Below, piece by piece: positions 9,616 to 20,960 of a DNA stretch of 64,000 nt. A model generated the notes under the pieces. That model was not told the DNA's origin. It saw only the letters and a program-made list of their open reading frames with translations, and made no database searches. The stretch comes from Okeania sp. KiyG1 (GTDB lineage: Bacteria; Cyanobacteriota; Cyanobacteriia; Cyanobacteriales; Microcoleaceae), in the NCBI RefSeq assembly GCF_014132355.1, contig NZ_BLZO01000093.1, forward strand, positions 90,881 to 154,880. The letters are read 5' to 3'. Position numbers and translations under genes: made by a program. The stretch's first letter is position 1, and each line of letters begins with the position of its first letter.

Positions 9616-10809
9616 ATGAAATCTTTTAAGACTAAGCTCAAACTTAACAATCAGCAAAAAACAATACTTGCTAAACACGCAGGAGTAGCTCGTCATGCTT
9701 ATAACTGGGGATTAGCAACTTGCATAAAAGAGTACGAAGAAACTAAAAAACGCCCAAGCGCCATCACCCTGCATAAACGTTTAGTAGCCGAAGTCAAATC
9801 AATTAATCCTTGGTATTATGAGGTATCTAAATGTGCCCCACAGCAAGCATTAAGAGATTTAGAGAGGGCATTTAAAAACTTTCTAACTATTCCTGAACGT
9901 GGATTTCCAGTCTTTAAAAAAAAAGGCAGAAAAGACAGCTTTTACTTAGAAGGAAGTATTAATATTTTACAAGGAAACTACATACAATTACCCAGAATAG
10001 GAATAGTAAAAACTTATGAAATCTTACCTTCAGTACAAGTAAAAAATGTCAGAATAGCCTCTTTCAGAGGAGCTTCGCTAACAAAAAAAGCAGATAGTTG
10101 GTACATCAGTTTTAAATATGATATTGAAACAGCTCCAACAGAAAAAATTGGAGAAACTATTGGTGTAGATATTGGCATAAATACTTTAGCAACCTGTTCT
10201 GATGGCAGTAAATTTGCTAACGTCAAAGCCTACAGGAAAGCAAAAAAAAAAGATTAGTTCGTCATCAACGTGCAGTCAGCAACAAAGTTATTGGTTTCCT
10301 GCGGAATGCTACGCAAACCAAAAACAGACGCAAAGCAGTAAAAAAACTAGCAAAGGTTCACAAAAAAAGCGGATGCGACCCCGCGACGACGTCAGTCGCA
10401 AGGGAACGCGCACCAAGCAGTAGCTGATATTAGAGCAGATGCACTACATAAACTCACTTCATGGTTAGCTAAAAACCACAGCACCATAGTAATTGAAGAT
10501 TTGAATGTAAGTGGAATGCTCAAGAATCACAAACTAGACCCACCCCTCTAGCTCCCCTCCCGGGAGGGGATGGGGGTGGGTTGTGGATTTTATGAATTCA
10601 AGCGTCAACTTACATACAAATGTGAATGGTACAGCAGTGAATTAGTCATAGCTGATAGATATTATCCAAGTTCTCAAATATGTTCAAACTGTGGGCATCA
10701 ACAGAAAATGCCGTTGCACTTGAGAACTTATGAGTGTAGTGAATGCAGTTTTGAAACTGATAGAGATTTTAACGCTGCTGTCAACCTGAAAAACTATGTG
10801 AATCAGTAG
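9616..10809 (+). pseudogene. TnpB (IS200/IS605 family), decayed and carrying three repeat insertions
   Basis: From ATG 9616 the frame encodes a TnpB N-terminus and the first RuvC motif (GVDIGINTLATCSDG), then breaks at a run of ten A near 10252. Later frames contain VIEDLNVSGM (second RuvC motif) and a zinc ribbon (CSNCG, CSEC) with DRDFNAAVNLK (third motif). Three foreign pieces interrupt it: a family-4 repeat at 10295-10318, a GC-rich piece near 10375-10420, and a family-2 repeat at 10535-10582 replacing residues before GFYEFKRQL. TnpB is an RNA-guided nuclease; this copy cannot give a full product. Confidence 0.88.
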
Positions 10810-10905
10810 CTTGAGAACAAGAGCGATTTTAAGCCTGTGGAGAGAATAAGTTACAGACTGCGGTCAGTGGTTCTCACAGAAGCAGGAAGCTAGCTCCAAA
10901 ACCTA
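10780..10905 (+). ncRNA. candidate omega-RNA / right end of the decayed TnpB element
   Basis: TnpB elements encode the guide-scaffold RNA over the 3' end of tnpB and the right end. Here the tail holds CTGCGGTCAGTGGTTCTCAC and GAAGCAGGAAGCTAGC, a pattern I know from IS605-type right ends in cyanobacteria. No secondary structure was computed, and expression of a decayed copy is doubtful. Confidence 0.35.
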
Positions 10906-10985
10906 TGCGAACGTGTATGGGTAAGTTTGGGTAAGTTTAGTAGAACGGCGCATGATATAAGTCCTGTGATAATGAGACCTCAAAA

Positions 10986-12640
10986 ATGACCAAATCTTCC
11001 ATAATGACAATACTAAGTCGCGCTCATACTATTGCCAGAATGTCAAGACAAACTGGTATCCCTAGTGATGAATTATTAGGAATGGTAAAAGAAGCTAAAG
11101 CTAGGAAATTTCCGAATGCTTGCAGTCCCTTATTAAAAGATAGTTTAGACTTAGCTCAAAAATTTAAAGTTTCCCTTTTGTCCAAGGGTGGAGAAAGGAC
11201 AATGGCTCAAACAACTCCAGTATTAATAGTAGGAGCAGGAATTGCTGGATTAACTGCTGCTTATCGTCTAACTCAAGCGGGAGTTCCAGTAAACGTGATT
11301 GAAGCAAATAACCGTGTAGGGGGGTAGAATCCGAACTCGCCAAAAAGCATTAGGTACTCCATTTGCTGTTGAACTTGGTGGGGAATTTATCTACGCCGAG
11401 CATATTTATTTGCGTAGTTTGATTGAGGAATTAGGATTACATCTTGTAGATTTGCACGCAGTGGATGAAAATTTGGAAACACAAGAGACTTACTTTTTTG
11501 AAGGTCGCAAGGTTTCATTGGCAGAAATTACCACAGATTTTGCACCAATTGCAGAGCAGATTAATAGAGATTTTGAGGCGATCGCTAATTTTAAGGACTA
11601 TACTACAAAAATTCCAGCAGCAGTAGAACTAGATAATATCTCAATTGCTGAATATTTAGACCAAATTCCTCAAACTACACCAGCAATTCGCGAGCTAGTC
11701 AAAGCTGCTTATGAAACTTACTACGGTCTAAATATGGAAGAGCAGTCTAGTCTCAATTTAATCTATATAATAGGTGCTCAACTAGGTAAGTTTGGCATTA
11801 TTGGTGTTACCGAGCAACTTTTTTTATGTACAGGGAGGTAACGAACTGATCCCCCAAAAGTTGGCAAATTTAGTCTCTAATTCTATTGAGACGGGAACAA
11901 TATTAGAAGCGATAAATTATCTTTCTGATGGTCGGTATCGAGTGGTATTAAGGTCGGGGAACAGTACTTTTGAACGTACTTATGAGAGAATTTTGCTCAC
12001 ATTACCTTTAACTTTGTTAAGAAAAGTTCAGATTAATGTAGATTTGCCACCTTTGAAAAAGTTATCTATAGATACTGCTAGTTATGGAACGAACTCTAAG
12101 TTAATTACTACTTATCAAGAGAAAATTTGGCGTACTCGCTACAACTCTACAGCTAATGTCTATTTAGATTTAGGGTTTCAAAATACTTGGGAAACTTCTG
12201 AGAGTCGTTATCATCCAGGTATGGGTTTGATTACACAATTTGTTGGCGGTACTCCAGGTGTAGCAATAGGAACTGGTAGTCCTGAAATTCATGCTCAAAA
12301 ATTGAATTCCCAACTCGAACGGGTTTTTCCTGGTATTAGTAATATTTCTATACCAGATCGGACAATTCGTAGTTATTGGTCAGGAGAAGTTTATACTCGT
12401 GGTTCTTATTTATGTTACAGACCGGGGGAGTGGACAAAGTTTTATGGTGTAGAAAGACAGCGAGTGGGTAATATTTTTTTTGCCGGGGAGCATACATCTT
12501 TTCTAGAAAATCAAGGTTATATGGAAGGTGGTTGTCAGACTGGTGAAATAGCTGCTATGGAAATTTTACAAGATTTAGGTTTAAAAGGTAGTGTTGAAGC
12601 AATGAGGAGTCAGCGAGCTAAGAGTTTGAGAAAGTATTAA
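10986..12640 (+). pseudogene. second flavin amine oxidase, two frameshifts, no Tat motif
   Basis: A near full-length relative of the 7166 gene. ATG 10986 leads to VGAGIAGLTAAYRL and NRVGG, then stops because GGGGGG (11320-11325) has one G too many; the next frame continues IRTRQKALGTPFAVELGGEF. A second slip in a run of seven T near 11820 moves the frame to YVQGGNELIPQKLAN, which then runs to the end (NIFFAGEHTS, GYMEGGCQTGEIAA). Where the intact gene has RRRLLQGG, this one has NACSPLLKDS, so the Tat signal is also lost. Both slips are in homopolymers, but the lost signal suggests true decay. Confidence 0.8.
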
Positions 12641-13551
12641 TAAGTTATTAGTGGTTCAAAACTAGCTCAAAGGTGCAAAAATAAGTTTACCAGTGATTAA
12701 TAGACATCTCCAGAAAATAAACTTGCCTTTTATTTGCTATAAACTAGGGTTTAATTAATGGATAATGGATAATTACCTCTGGTTAAAACCGTCCTTGATT
12801 GAATATAAGGAAATATTATTTCTTTTTTTCCCTTGATATCAAATCCGGTTAATTGCACATAGAATTCGGTTATATAATATCTGTTTATAATTTCTTAAAT
12901 TACTTCAACAGGACTTAGGCAGAACTACCATATCTAGTAGGGAAAATTTTCGTTACCACCTACAGATGGTGTCTGGTTTGATATGTGTGCATAATGTTCA
13001 AGCCTTTAATCTCCCCTACTCCCCCACTCCCCACTCCCCCACTCCCCTACTCCCAACTATATAATAAGTATTCAACCGGATTTGATATAAAAGGGGAGGC
13101 TTTTAACCAGAATTATTTAATTAATAATTATTAATTATTAATTATTCGGTAATACCAATTTGATCAATATTTGCTACAAATAGTTAGGCTATTTCTTAGG
13201 AGTCATAATTAATAGTTTAAATACCATTTTTCAGGTCATAAATCATTATTTTTGTCAAAGGAAATATCCTGCATTTGTCTTTTTATTGCTCTTACTATTC
13301 GTAACATTCTTTTTTCACGCTTGGTATAATAACTCAAAAAATTATTTTCCGTGTTTTTTTCCTAAAAATATCTTCCCTATTCCCTATTACCTATTCCCTA
13401 GTTTTACCGAAAAATTAAGGTATAAAGCCTCTCCATTGATGGAGAAAAAAGGAAAAATTCTTTTTAACCCAATCCTCTTCTTTTCAAAGAGAGGTAATTC
13501 TAAATTCTTGAAAAAGTCTATATTTTGATTCGTAAATGTCTAATATTTACT
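12641..13551. other. repeat-rich spacer
   Basis: No gene is supported. The stretch holds a family-1 copy in reverse orientation that is itself interrupted (outer parts near 12756-12850 and 13085-13150), STRR runs of CTCCCCACTCCCC type near 13018-13060, an ATTAATT-type STRR near 13120-13145, and a further family-1 copy at about 13403-13510. The open frame across 13286-13528 is made of these repeats and is not believable. Confidence 0.55.
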
Positions 13552-14043
13552 ATGAAATACTTATATTTTACTATCTTAATACCATTGTTACACGGGGGAG
13601 TCGGTCGTCAATTATTACAGAATCATAAGGTGAATATATTTGCTCAAAATTCTGAGTTTGATAACCCAATTTGTTATATGGAAACTACGGAGGGGAAAAT
13701 TATTAATTTAGTTAATCTCTGTGGCGATCGAGAAGATATTGATGAAGGTAAAAAAATTAGTTGCAAATCAGAATCAGAGAAAGTTAAATCTACAGAGATA
13801 CCGATTAGTAATGTTAAGTATGATGGTAATTTTTTAACTGGTAAAGTTGCTAATCAAAGTTGTCAAATTGTGAAACAAATTAAAGTAAATTATCAGGTAT
13901 TAGATGATGCTGGTAATATCATTGATAATGGGTTTATTTATGCTGAACCTAGTACGGTTGAACCGGGAAAAGTAGCATCGTTTAAAGGTAATGTTTCTCC
14001 GGGTGCTAAAGTAGAAACAACTTTTGTGGAATGGAATGAGTAA
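13552..14043 (+). CDS. secreted FxLYD-domain protein
   Basis: ATG 13552 gives about 163 residues beginning MKYLYFTILIPLLHGG, a signal-peptide-like hydrophobic N-terminus; an in-frame ATT/TTG upstream is less likely. Mature residues contain CYMETTEGKIINLVNLCG, a motif I know from exported cyanobacterial proteins of unknown role. The C-terminal half (NVKYDGNFLTGKVANQSCQI, then VNYQVLDDAGNIID and VEPGKVASFKG) matches the FxLYD beta-sandwich pattern. Function unknown; probably periplasmic or envelope-associated. It is followed by GAATTTA heptamers at 14044-14090. Confidence 0.75.
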   Translation: MKYLYFTILIPLLHGGVGRQLLQNHKVNIFAQNSEFDNPICYMETTEGKIINLVNLCGDREDIDEGKKISCKSESEKVKSTEIPISNVKYDGNFLTGKVANQSCQIVKQIKVNYQVLDDAGNIIDNGFIYAEPSTVEPGKVASFKGNVSPGAKVETTFVEWNE

Positions 14044-14403
14044 GGAATTTAGAATTTAGAATTTAGAATTTAGAATTTAGAATTTAGAATTTCAAAAATG
14101 ATATGGGATAGTTAACAATATTAGAAATTCTGTTGCTTGAATTTTTTTGTTTATTTAGGTCTTGTAGATTAAATCTAAAAGCATTGACATATAAATACTT
14201 TAGCCTTTTTGGACTCGAAAAAAGTGCCTAGTTTTCAGCTCTTCATGCTCAAAAAGTTAGTATTTTAGGCGGCTTTGTTGGGCAGAAAAATCATTCTTAC
14301 AAAACGCCCGCTCCTACCTCCTCGCTCATTCCCATTTCTCCTTTCTCCTGTCTCCTAACCCTACTAAAAGACTTTTGAGCGCAAACCCTATTTAGGTAAT
14401 TAC

Positions 14404-14940
14404 TTATAATCCATTGGCATAATTGTAAGCCTCTTTCTGTAATTCAAATATCTGCATCTGTTTTTCTATCAATATTAGGATTTTTCTTGAGTTTTTAATT
14501 GTATCTTCTGCTAGTTTTGTTTTTGAATTTTTGAGAAATTTAATTATCTCTTTATGTAAAATTGTTCGCTTTTTAAAATATTTTATTCTGTGTGCAAGTT
14601 CATTAAATTCTTCTACATTTTTATTTTTTGTATATCTATGTTTCAGTCTACGATACTGAGGATCAAAATATTGAATCAATAAGACAATAAACAATTTAAT
14701 AGAAAGTAAAAATGCTTCTACAAATAGTTTCCAGTTTTTCAATTTAAACAATTTAAAGAGGTTGAAAAATAAGTATTGTCGTAACTCGTAAACAAAAACA
14801 TCAATAACATCTTCTTTAACATTTATAGAACTCCAAAAATTAACTTGGAAATGTTTGCATGAAAACTCTTTGAGGGCAGCTCTCAGATTTTCTCTTTCAT
14901 TCATACAACCAAGACAATAAATATATCCAAGATATGCCAA
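14404..14940 (-). pseudogene. copy 1 of an unknown gene, 5'-truncated
   Basis: 178 residues, MAYLGYIYCLGCMNERENL to the C-terminus. The reading frame is unbroken to the end (EAFLLSIKLFIVLLIQYFDP, then NKNVEEFNELAHRI, ending YNYANGL), but about 95 N-terminal residues seen in copy 3 are missing because the duplication junction falls there. It contains a Leu/Ile-rich, possibly membrane-associated segment near residues 55-95 and a Lys-rich helical C-terminus. The family is not recognised; the N-terminal part in copy 3 looks TPR-like. Confidence 0.55.
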
Positions 14941-15303
14941 ACATAATCTTTCATTATTTAGAATTCTGAATTTAGAATTCTGAATTTAGAATTTCAAAAA
15001 TGATATGGGATAGTTAACAATATTAGAAATTCTGTTGCTTGAATTTTTTTGTTTATTTAGGTCTTGTAGATTAAATCTAAAAGCATTGAAATATAAATAC
15101 TTTAGCCTTTTGGACTCGAAAAAGTGCCTAGTTTTCAGCTCTTCATGCTCAAAAAGTTAGTATTTTAGGCGGCTTTGTTGGGCAGAAAAATCATTCTTAC
15201 AAAACGCCCGCTCCTACCTCCTCGCTCATTCCCATTTCTCCTTTCTCCTGTCTCCTAACCCTACTAAAAGACTTTTGAGCGCAAACCCTATTTAGGTAAT
15301 TAC

Positions 15304-15850
15304 TTATAATTCATTGGCATAATTGTAAGCCTCTTTCTGTAATTCAAATATCTGCATCTGTTTTTCTATCAATATTAGGATTTTTCTTGAGTTTTTAATT
15401 GTATCTTCTGCTAGTTTTGTTTTTGAATTTTTGAGAAATTTAATTATCTCTTTATGTAAAATTGTTCGCTTTTTAAAATATTTTATTCTGTGTGCAAGTT
15501 CATTAAATTCTTCTACATTTTTATTTTTTGTATATCTATGTTTCAGTCTACGATACTGAGGATCAAAATATTGAATCAATAAGACAATAAAAAATTAATA
15601 GAAAGTAAAAATGCTTCTACAAATAGTTTCCAGTTTTTCAATTTAAACAATTTAAAGAGGTTGAAAAATAAGTCTTGTCGTAACTCGTAAACAAAAACAT
15701 CAATAACATCTTCTTTAACATTTATAGAACTCCAAAATTAACTTGGAAATGTTTGCATGAAAACTCTTTCAGGGCAGCTCTCAGATTTTCTCTATCATTC
15801 ATACAACCAAGACAATAAATATATCCAAGATATGCCAAACATAATCTTTC
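15304..15850 (-). pseudogene. copy 2 of the unknown gene, 5'-truncated and frameshifted
   Basis: It has the same 3' part as copy 1 (ending YNYANEL) but also the one-base change in AAAAAATTAATAG near 15589-15600 that breaks the frame, and a further lost A near 15735 (four A where the other copies have five). It also lacks the 5' third of the gene. Not functional as read. Confidence 0.6.
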
Positions 15851-16201
15851 ATTATTTAGAATTCTGAATTTAGAATTCTGAATTTAGAATTTCAAAAATG
15901 ATATGGGATAGTTAACAATATTAGAAATTCTGTTGCTTGAATTTTTTTGTTTATTTAGGTCTTGTAGATTAAATCTAAAAGCATTGAAATATAAATACTT
16001 TAGCCTTTTGGACTCGAAAAAGTGCCTAGTTTTCAGCTCTTCATGCTCAAAAAGTTAGTATTTTAGGCGGCTTTGTTGGGCAGAAAAATCATTCTTACAA
16101 AACGCCCGCTCCTACCTCCTCGCTCATTCCCATTTCTCCTTTCTCCTGTCTCCTAACCCTACTAAAAGACTTTTGAGCGCAAACCCTATTTAGGTAATTA
16201 C

Positions 16202-16989
16202 TTATAATTCATTGGCATAATTGTAAGCCTCTTTCTGTAATTCAAATATCTGCATCTGTTTTTCTATCAATATTAGGATTTTTCTTGAGTTTTTAATTGT
16301 ATCTTCTGCTAGTTTTGTTTTTGAATTTTTGAGAAATTTAATTATCTCTTTATGTAAAATTGTTCGCTTTTTAAAATATTTTATTCTGTGTGCAAGTTCA
16401 TTAAATTCTTCTACATTTTTATTTTTTGTATATCTATGTTTCAGTCTACGATACTGAGGATCAAAATATTGAATCAATAAGACAATAAAAAATTAATAGA
16501 AAGTAAAAATGCTTCTACAAATAGTTTCCAGTTTTTCAATTTAAACAATTTAAAGAGGTTGAAAAATAAGTCTTGTCGTAACTCGTAAACAAAAACATCA
16601 ATAACATCTTCTTTAACATTTATAGAACTCCAAAAATTAACTTGGAAATGTTTGCATGAAAACTCTTTGAGGGCAGCTCTCAGATTTTCTCTATCATTCA
16701 TACAAGCAAGACAATAAATATATCCAACATAAGCCAAACATAATCTTTCATTTTTTTCCATACTCAGAGCATTTCTAAAACACTTGTATGCTTCACCTAC
16801 AAAAAAAAATTTTCTCTCAATATCATAGGTTCTTTCACTATTTTGTAAGTCTCTAATACCTGAATTTAACTCTGTGTTTATCAATTTATCTATTTTGACA
16901 TTTGAAGATTCTATGAAACCAGTTATTTCTGCTATTTTTATACCTGAATTAAAACCTTGAGCCAATAATGAAATACTAAAATCAACCAT
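16202..16989 (-). pseudogene. copy 3 of the unknown gene, full length but frameshifted
   Basis: Only this copy has the original start (ATG 16989, MVDFSISLLAQGFNSGIKIA). The N-terminal half is helical with a TPR-like stretch (FVGEAYKCFRNALSMEKNER). The frame breaks near 16490, giving NFLLSY and a stop, where copy 1 reads KLFIVLLIQYFDP. The 3' frame 16202-16477 is otherwise intact. A single base separates it from a complete protein of about 262 residues, so a sequencing slip is possible. No family recognised. Confidence 0.6.
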
Positions 16990-17624
16990 AATGATGTAAC
17001 TAATATAGACAACTTTTTAGAGTATGGCAGGCAAATCTATTCTCAGATTTGGATACAGATAAAAATGTACTTGGAAGTATTTTTGAATCTTTTTCTATGG
17101 ATGATTATAATTATAAATTTCACTAGATGAATAAGCATTTCCTGCGGAATGCTGCGCAAACAGCTATTAGCAGTCAGCTATTCCTAGGGAATGCTACGCA
17201 AACAGCTCTTAGTAATGAATAATTACTTCTCAGATTTATAAATGGGAATTTAGCAGTAAATTTTTATTCAAACTCAATTTCAAAGGTTGTTTTTACCTTC
17301 TCCAAAATTAATAGCTGAAGTCCGCAGTTCCGACCTAGGAGGCTAGCTAATAGCTGACGGCTGAATGCTTACTTAGATGAAATATATAACCGAAAAAAGT
17401 AATATACTTTTGCAAAGATAATATACTCGCAAAATTCTGCTATTTATGCTAATCTTATTCCGCAAAAATCTACAAAAATAATTAAACTATTTCTTCCCTT
17501 CTTCCCTCTTCCTTCTTAACTTCAACTTAAATTATAAAAAAATCATAGATATATTTAAAGATATACAATTATAGATCCATAATCTGGACACAAAGAAAAA
17601 TATTGTAGTCCAGACGATCGAAGT
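16990..17624. other. spacer upstream of icd with two family-4 repeats
   Basis: Family-4 repeats (TTTCCTGCGGAATGCTGCGC and a variant) lie at 17138-17166 and 17180-17206, each beside AGCTATTAG/GTCAGC phrases. A short palindrome AGTAATATACT occurs near 17398. No gene is supported. I looked for an NtcA site (GTA-N8-TAC), often present upstream of cyanobacterial icd, and did not find a clear one. Confidence 0.5.
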
Positions 17625-19049
17625 ATGTACGAAAAAATAACTCCCCCAACCACCGGTTCTAAAGTCAGTTTCAGCAACGGCCAACCTAATATTCCAGACG
17701 ACCCCATTATCCCATTTATTCGGGGCGATGGTACAGGGGTAGATTTATGGCCAGCATCTCAAAAAGTCTTTGATGCCGCGATCGCTACTGCCTATGGTGG
17801 TAAACGCAAAATCAATTGGTTTAAGGTTTATGCTGGTGATGAAGCTTGTGAAAAATATGGCACTTACCAATATTTGCCGGAAGACACTCTCAACGCTATT
17901 AAAGAATACGGTATTGCCATTAAAGGTCCTTTGACCACTCCCATCGGTGGGGGTATTCGCTCCTTAAATGTGGCATTGCGTCAAATTAACGATTTATATG
18001 CTTGTGTTCGTCCTTGTAGATATTACGCGGGTACCCCTTCTCCCCACAAAACTCCAGAAAAATTAGATGTCATTATTTATCGGGAAAATACTGAAGATAT
18101 TTATCTAGGAATAGAATGGCGCGAGGGTACTGATATTGCTAGTAAGTTGATTGATCTTTTAAACAAAGACTTAATTCCTGCTACTCCCGAACATGGGAAA
18201 AAGCAAATTCGCCTCGACTCAGGTATTGGTATTAAACCTATTAGTAAAACTGGTTCGCAACGGTTAATCAAACGTGCCATCCAAAATGCTTTACGTTTAC
18301 CCAAGTCAAAACAAATGGTAACTTTGGTCCATAAGGGTAATATTATGAAGTACACTGAAGGTGCATTTCGTGACTGGGGTTATGAATTAGCAACTACTGA
18401 ATTTCGGACTGAATGTGTGACGGAAAGAGAATCTTGGATACTTTCTAATAAGGAGGAAAATCCTAATATTAGTAGTGAAGAAAATGCTCGAAAAATTGAG
18501 CCTGGTTATGATGGTTTAACACCAGAAAAACAAGCTGAAATTTGTCAAGAAGTTGAAGGTGTATTAGCAGCTATTTGGGATAGTCATGGGGATGGAAAAT
18601 GGCAAGATAAAATTATGGTAAATGACCGTATTGCTGATAGTATTTTCCAACAAATTCAAACTCGACCAGGGGAATATTCTATTCTGGCAACTATGAATTT
18701 GAATGGGGATTATGTATCTGATGCTGCTGCTGCTGTTGTTGGTGGTTTAGGTATGGGGCCTGGTGCTAATATTGGTGATCAATGTGCTATTTTTGAGGCT
18801 ACCCATGGCACTGCACCAAAACACGCAGGTTTAGATAGAGTTAATCCTGGTTCTTTGATTCTTTCTGGGGTAATGATGTTGGAATATATGGGTTGGCAAG
18901 AAGCTGCCGATTTAATTAAAAAAGGTATTGAGCTTGCTATTTCTAATCGTGAAGTAACTTATGATTTGGCAAGGTTAATGGAACCACCTGTGGAAGCTTT
19001 GAAATGTTCTGAGTTTGCTGATGCAATTATCAAACATTTTCAAGATTAG
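17625..19049 (+). CDS. icd: NADP-dependent isocitrate dehydrogenase
   Basis: 474 residues, the usual length for cyanobacterial Icd. It oxidatively decarboxylates isocitrate to 2-oxoglutarate, the carbon skeleton for ammonium assimilation and the nitrogen-status signal in cyanobacteria. Visible family motifs include [17 protein letters not shown] near the N-terminus, [20 protein letters not shown] (substrate loop), [34 protein letters not shown] and [11 protein letters not shown] (cofactor region). The frame is intact, starting at ATG 17625. It stands alone: repeat-rich spacers flank it on both sides. Confidence 0.97.
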   Translation: MYEKITPPTTGSKVSFSNGQPNIPDDPIIPFIRGDGTGVDLWPASQKVFDAAIATAYGGKRKINWFKVYAGDEACEKYGTYQYLPEDTLNAIKEYGIAIKGPLTTPIGGGIRSLNVALRQINDLYACVRPCRYYAGTPSPHKTPEKLDVIIYRENTEDIYLGIEWREGTDIASKLIDLLNKDLIPATPEHGKKQIRLDSGIGIKPISKTGSQRLIKRAIQNALRLPKSKQMVTLVHKGNIMKYTEGAFRDWGYELATTEFRTECVTERESWILSNKEENPNISSEENARKIEPGYDGLTPEKQAEICQEVEGVLAAIWDSHGDGKWQDKIMVNDRIADSIFQQIQTRPGEYSILATMNLNGDYVSDAAAAVVGGLGMGPGANIGDQCAIFEATHGTAPKHAGLDRVNPGSLILSGVMMLEYMGWQEAADLIKKGIELAISNREVTYDLARLMEPPVEALKCSEFADAIIKHFQD

Positions 19050-19586
19050 ATAAGTGTTCAACAATTAATAATTAATAATTAATAATTAATAATTACTTCT
19101 CCTTGAAAAGAAGGAAGAAGGAAGGAGGAAGAAGGAAGAAGGAAGAAGCGGAAGAAGGAAAAATCTTATGTTGTCTGAGTTTTAAACTGTTGAACTGTCC
19201 TGACCTTTCCTTCAACTGCTATATAGTGTTTCTCAAATTAGTGAGATACAGTTATCTTTTTGTCTTTTTGTCTTTTTATTCCCTGTTCCTTCTTCCTTGT
19301 TCTCTCAAACCTAAAATTTTGTACCTCACGCTTTTTAGGAATTGCTATAATATGAAATCTAAAAGAATGCTACGAATAATTTCTCTGCTTAAAAGACTTT
19401 AACGATAAATTGTGATTTAAAGCCTCCCCTTTTAAGGGGAAAAAGAAAAAAATTTTCCTTTGAGTAAATCCTCTCCTTGAAAAGAAGAGGTAATAATTAA
19501 TTCTTAATTGTTGAACTAGGAATGTCAATTTGACTAAGAACAGGATTTGACTCTAACTAAATGATATATAAGCTATTACTACTGAT
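19050..19586. other. spacer of STRR and family-1 repeat
   Basis: AATAATT heptamers occur at 19064-19095, AAGGAAG heptamers at 19107-19160, and a family-1 variant at about 19411-19500 (AAGCCTCCCCTTTTAAGG and AAAAGAAGAGGTAAT). The open frame at 19103-19402 is STRR-derived and rejected. No gene seen. Confidence 0.5.
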
Positions 19587-20852
19587 ATGTCAAATATTCT
19601 CGAACAAGCAAAAATAGCTAGCCAAGAAAAAAATTGGTCTTTAGTTAATCAGTATTTACAGCAATTTTTATTAGCATCTCAAAAGACCCGTGTTGAATTG
19701 TTAGAAAATGCCGATTTAGATGTGGCGATAAACCTAGCAATAACTGTTCTTAGAAATGGAGATTTTCAAGAAAGATGGGATATTTATAAACTATTTAAGC
19801 AGATTGGTAAACCAGCGATCGCTCCGTTAATTGAAATGATTGAGGATGAAGAAATAGAGCTAGAAAAACGTTGGTTTGTAGTTCGGATATTGGCAGATTT
19901 TAACAGTGATGAAGTTCGAGAAGTTCTGAAAAAGATAATTATTAGTTCACAGGTGGAAGATTTACAAGAAATAGCAGCAGATACTTTGGCAAATTTGGGA
20001 GATTCAGCAGTTGATATTTTAACAGATTTATTGGCAAAGTCAGATTCACGATTATTAGCAACAAAATCTTTAGCTCAAATTAATTCCTATAGCACTATAA
20101 GACCATTATTAACTGTAGTAACAGACAGCAATGATGAAGTTAGAAAAACTGCAATTAATGCTTTGAGTAATTACCATGATTATCGGTTGCCTTTTGTCTT
20201 AATTTCGGCTTTAAAAGATACAGTAGCTCAAGTTAGAAAGGAAGCAGTAATAGGCTTGAGTGCTTATGCTAATTTACACCAAGAATTGGGTTTAGTGGAA
20301 TTGCTACAACCTTTATTGTGGGATATTAATTTTGAAGTTTGTCAACAAGCAGCGATCGCTATGGGAAAAATCGGTACAAATACGGCAGCAACGGCTTTAT
20401 TTGAACTGTTAAAAACAACGAATGTTTCAGTTTTTTTAAAGCTAGATGCGGTGCGTGCTTTAGGTTGGATTGAAACTCAAGTATCTGTGGAATATCTACA
20501 AGGTTTACTAGGAGATAATTGTTTAGTTGCAGTAGAATATCAGCCACAAATTGTGAATGAAATTATTACAGCATTAGGTAAAATTGAGTGTCAGGAATTA
20601 AAGCCAAAAGCTACAGAAATTTTGATTGAATTTCTCAGAAATAATAATTCAGTTTTAGAAGGCGTTCGTGTCAAAAATTCTTTAGTTTTAGCATTGGGAT
20701 ATTTGGGAGATATTCGCGCTCTAGATTATCTCATTCAGTTATTAGAAGAAAATGATGTTAGCGTGAGACTTCATTGTATAGCAGCATTGAAACAATTAGA
20801 CTCAGAAAGAGCATATCAACAACTTATTTATTTATCTCAAAAGCAAATATAA
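19587..20852 (+). CDS. HEAT-repeat protein
   Basis: 421 residues composed of tandem ~30-residue helical HEAT repeats from about residue 60 to the end, with typical cores such as DEVRKTAINALSNY, AQVRKEAVIGLSAY and VSVRLHCIAALKQL. HEAT-like repeats of the PBS-lyase type are found in phycobilin lyases and in many scaffold proteins. No lyase residue can be identified here, so only a protein-interaction role is supported. It starts at ATG 19587. A long tandem array follows about 100 bp downstream. Confidence 0.85.
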   Translation: MSNILEQAKIASQEKNWSLVNQYLQQFLLASQKTRVELLENADLDVAINLAITVLRNGDFQERWDIYKLFKQIGKPAIAPLIEMIEDEEIELEKRWFVVRILADFNSDEVREVLKKIIISSQVEDLQEIAADTLANLGDSAVDILTDLLAKSDSRLLATKSLAQINSYSTIRPLLTVVTDSNDEVRKTAINALSNYHDYRLPFVLISALKDTVAQVRKEAVIGLSAYANLHQELGLVELLQPLLWDINFEVCQQAAIAMGKIGTNTAATALFELLKTTNVSVFLKLDAVRALGWIETQVSVEYLQGLLGDNCLVAVEYQPQIVNEIITALGKIECQELKPKATEILIEFLRNNNSVLEGVRVKNSLVLALGYLGDIRALDYLIQLLEENDVSVRLHCIAALKQLDSERAYQQLIYLSQKQI

Positions 20853-20960
20853 AATCTGAGTTAAAAACAGGAATAGCTACAGCTATTGCTGAATGGAATC
20901 ATTAAAAATATCTTAGGTTTTATGTATTAGGTTTTAGGTAAGCTTTTTTCCCTACTTAAA

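Larger units (their letters stand above)
14090..16750. repeat. direct triplication of a ~0.9-kb segment
   Basis: Units begin at about 14090, 14989 and 15888 with AATTTCAAAAATGATATGGG. Each has a ~240-bp family-3 element (near 14155-14396, 15057-15296, 15955-16193) followed by the 3' part of a reverse-strand gene. Junctions are GAATTTA/GAATTCT heptamers, suggesting slippage or recombination between STRR tracts. The first two units carry only the 3' part of the gene; the third joins the full 5' end. Confidence 0.85.

Noticed and set aside
13286-13528. 80-codon frame upstream of the FxLYD gene
   Set aside because: It is made of STRR and a family-1 repeat and has no plausible protein composition.
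17380-17624. NtcA site upstream of icd
   Set aside because: No GTA-N8-TAC with a spaced -10 box was found; AGTAATATACT has the wrong spacing.
19103-19402. 99-codon frame after icd
   Set aside because: It begins in AAGGAAG heptamers and has no family features.
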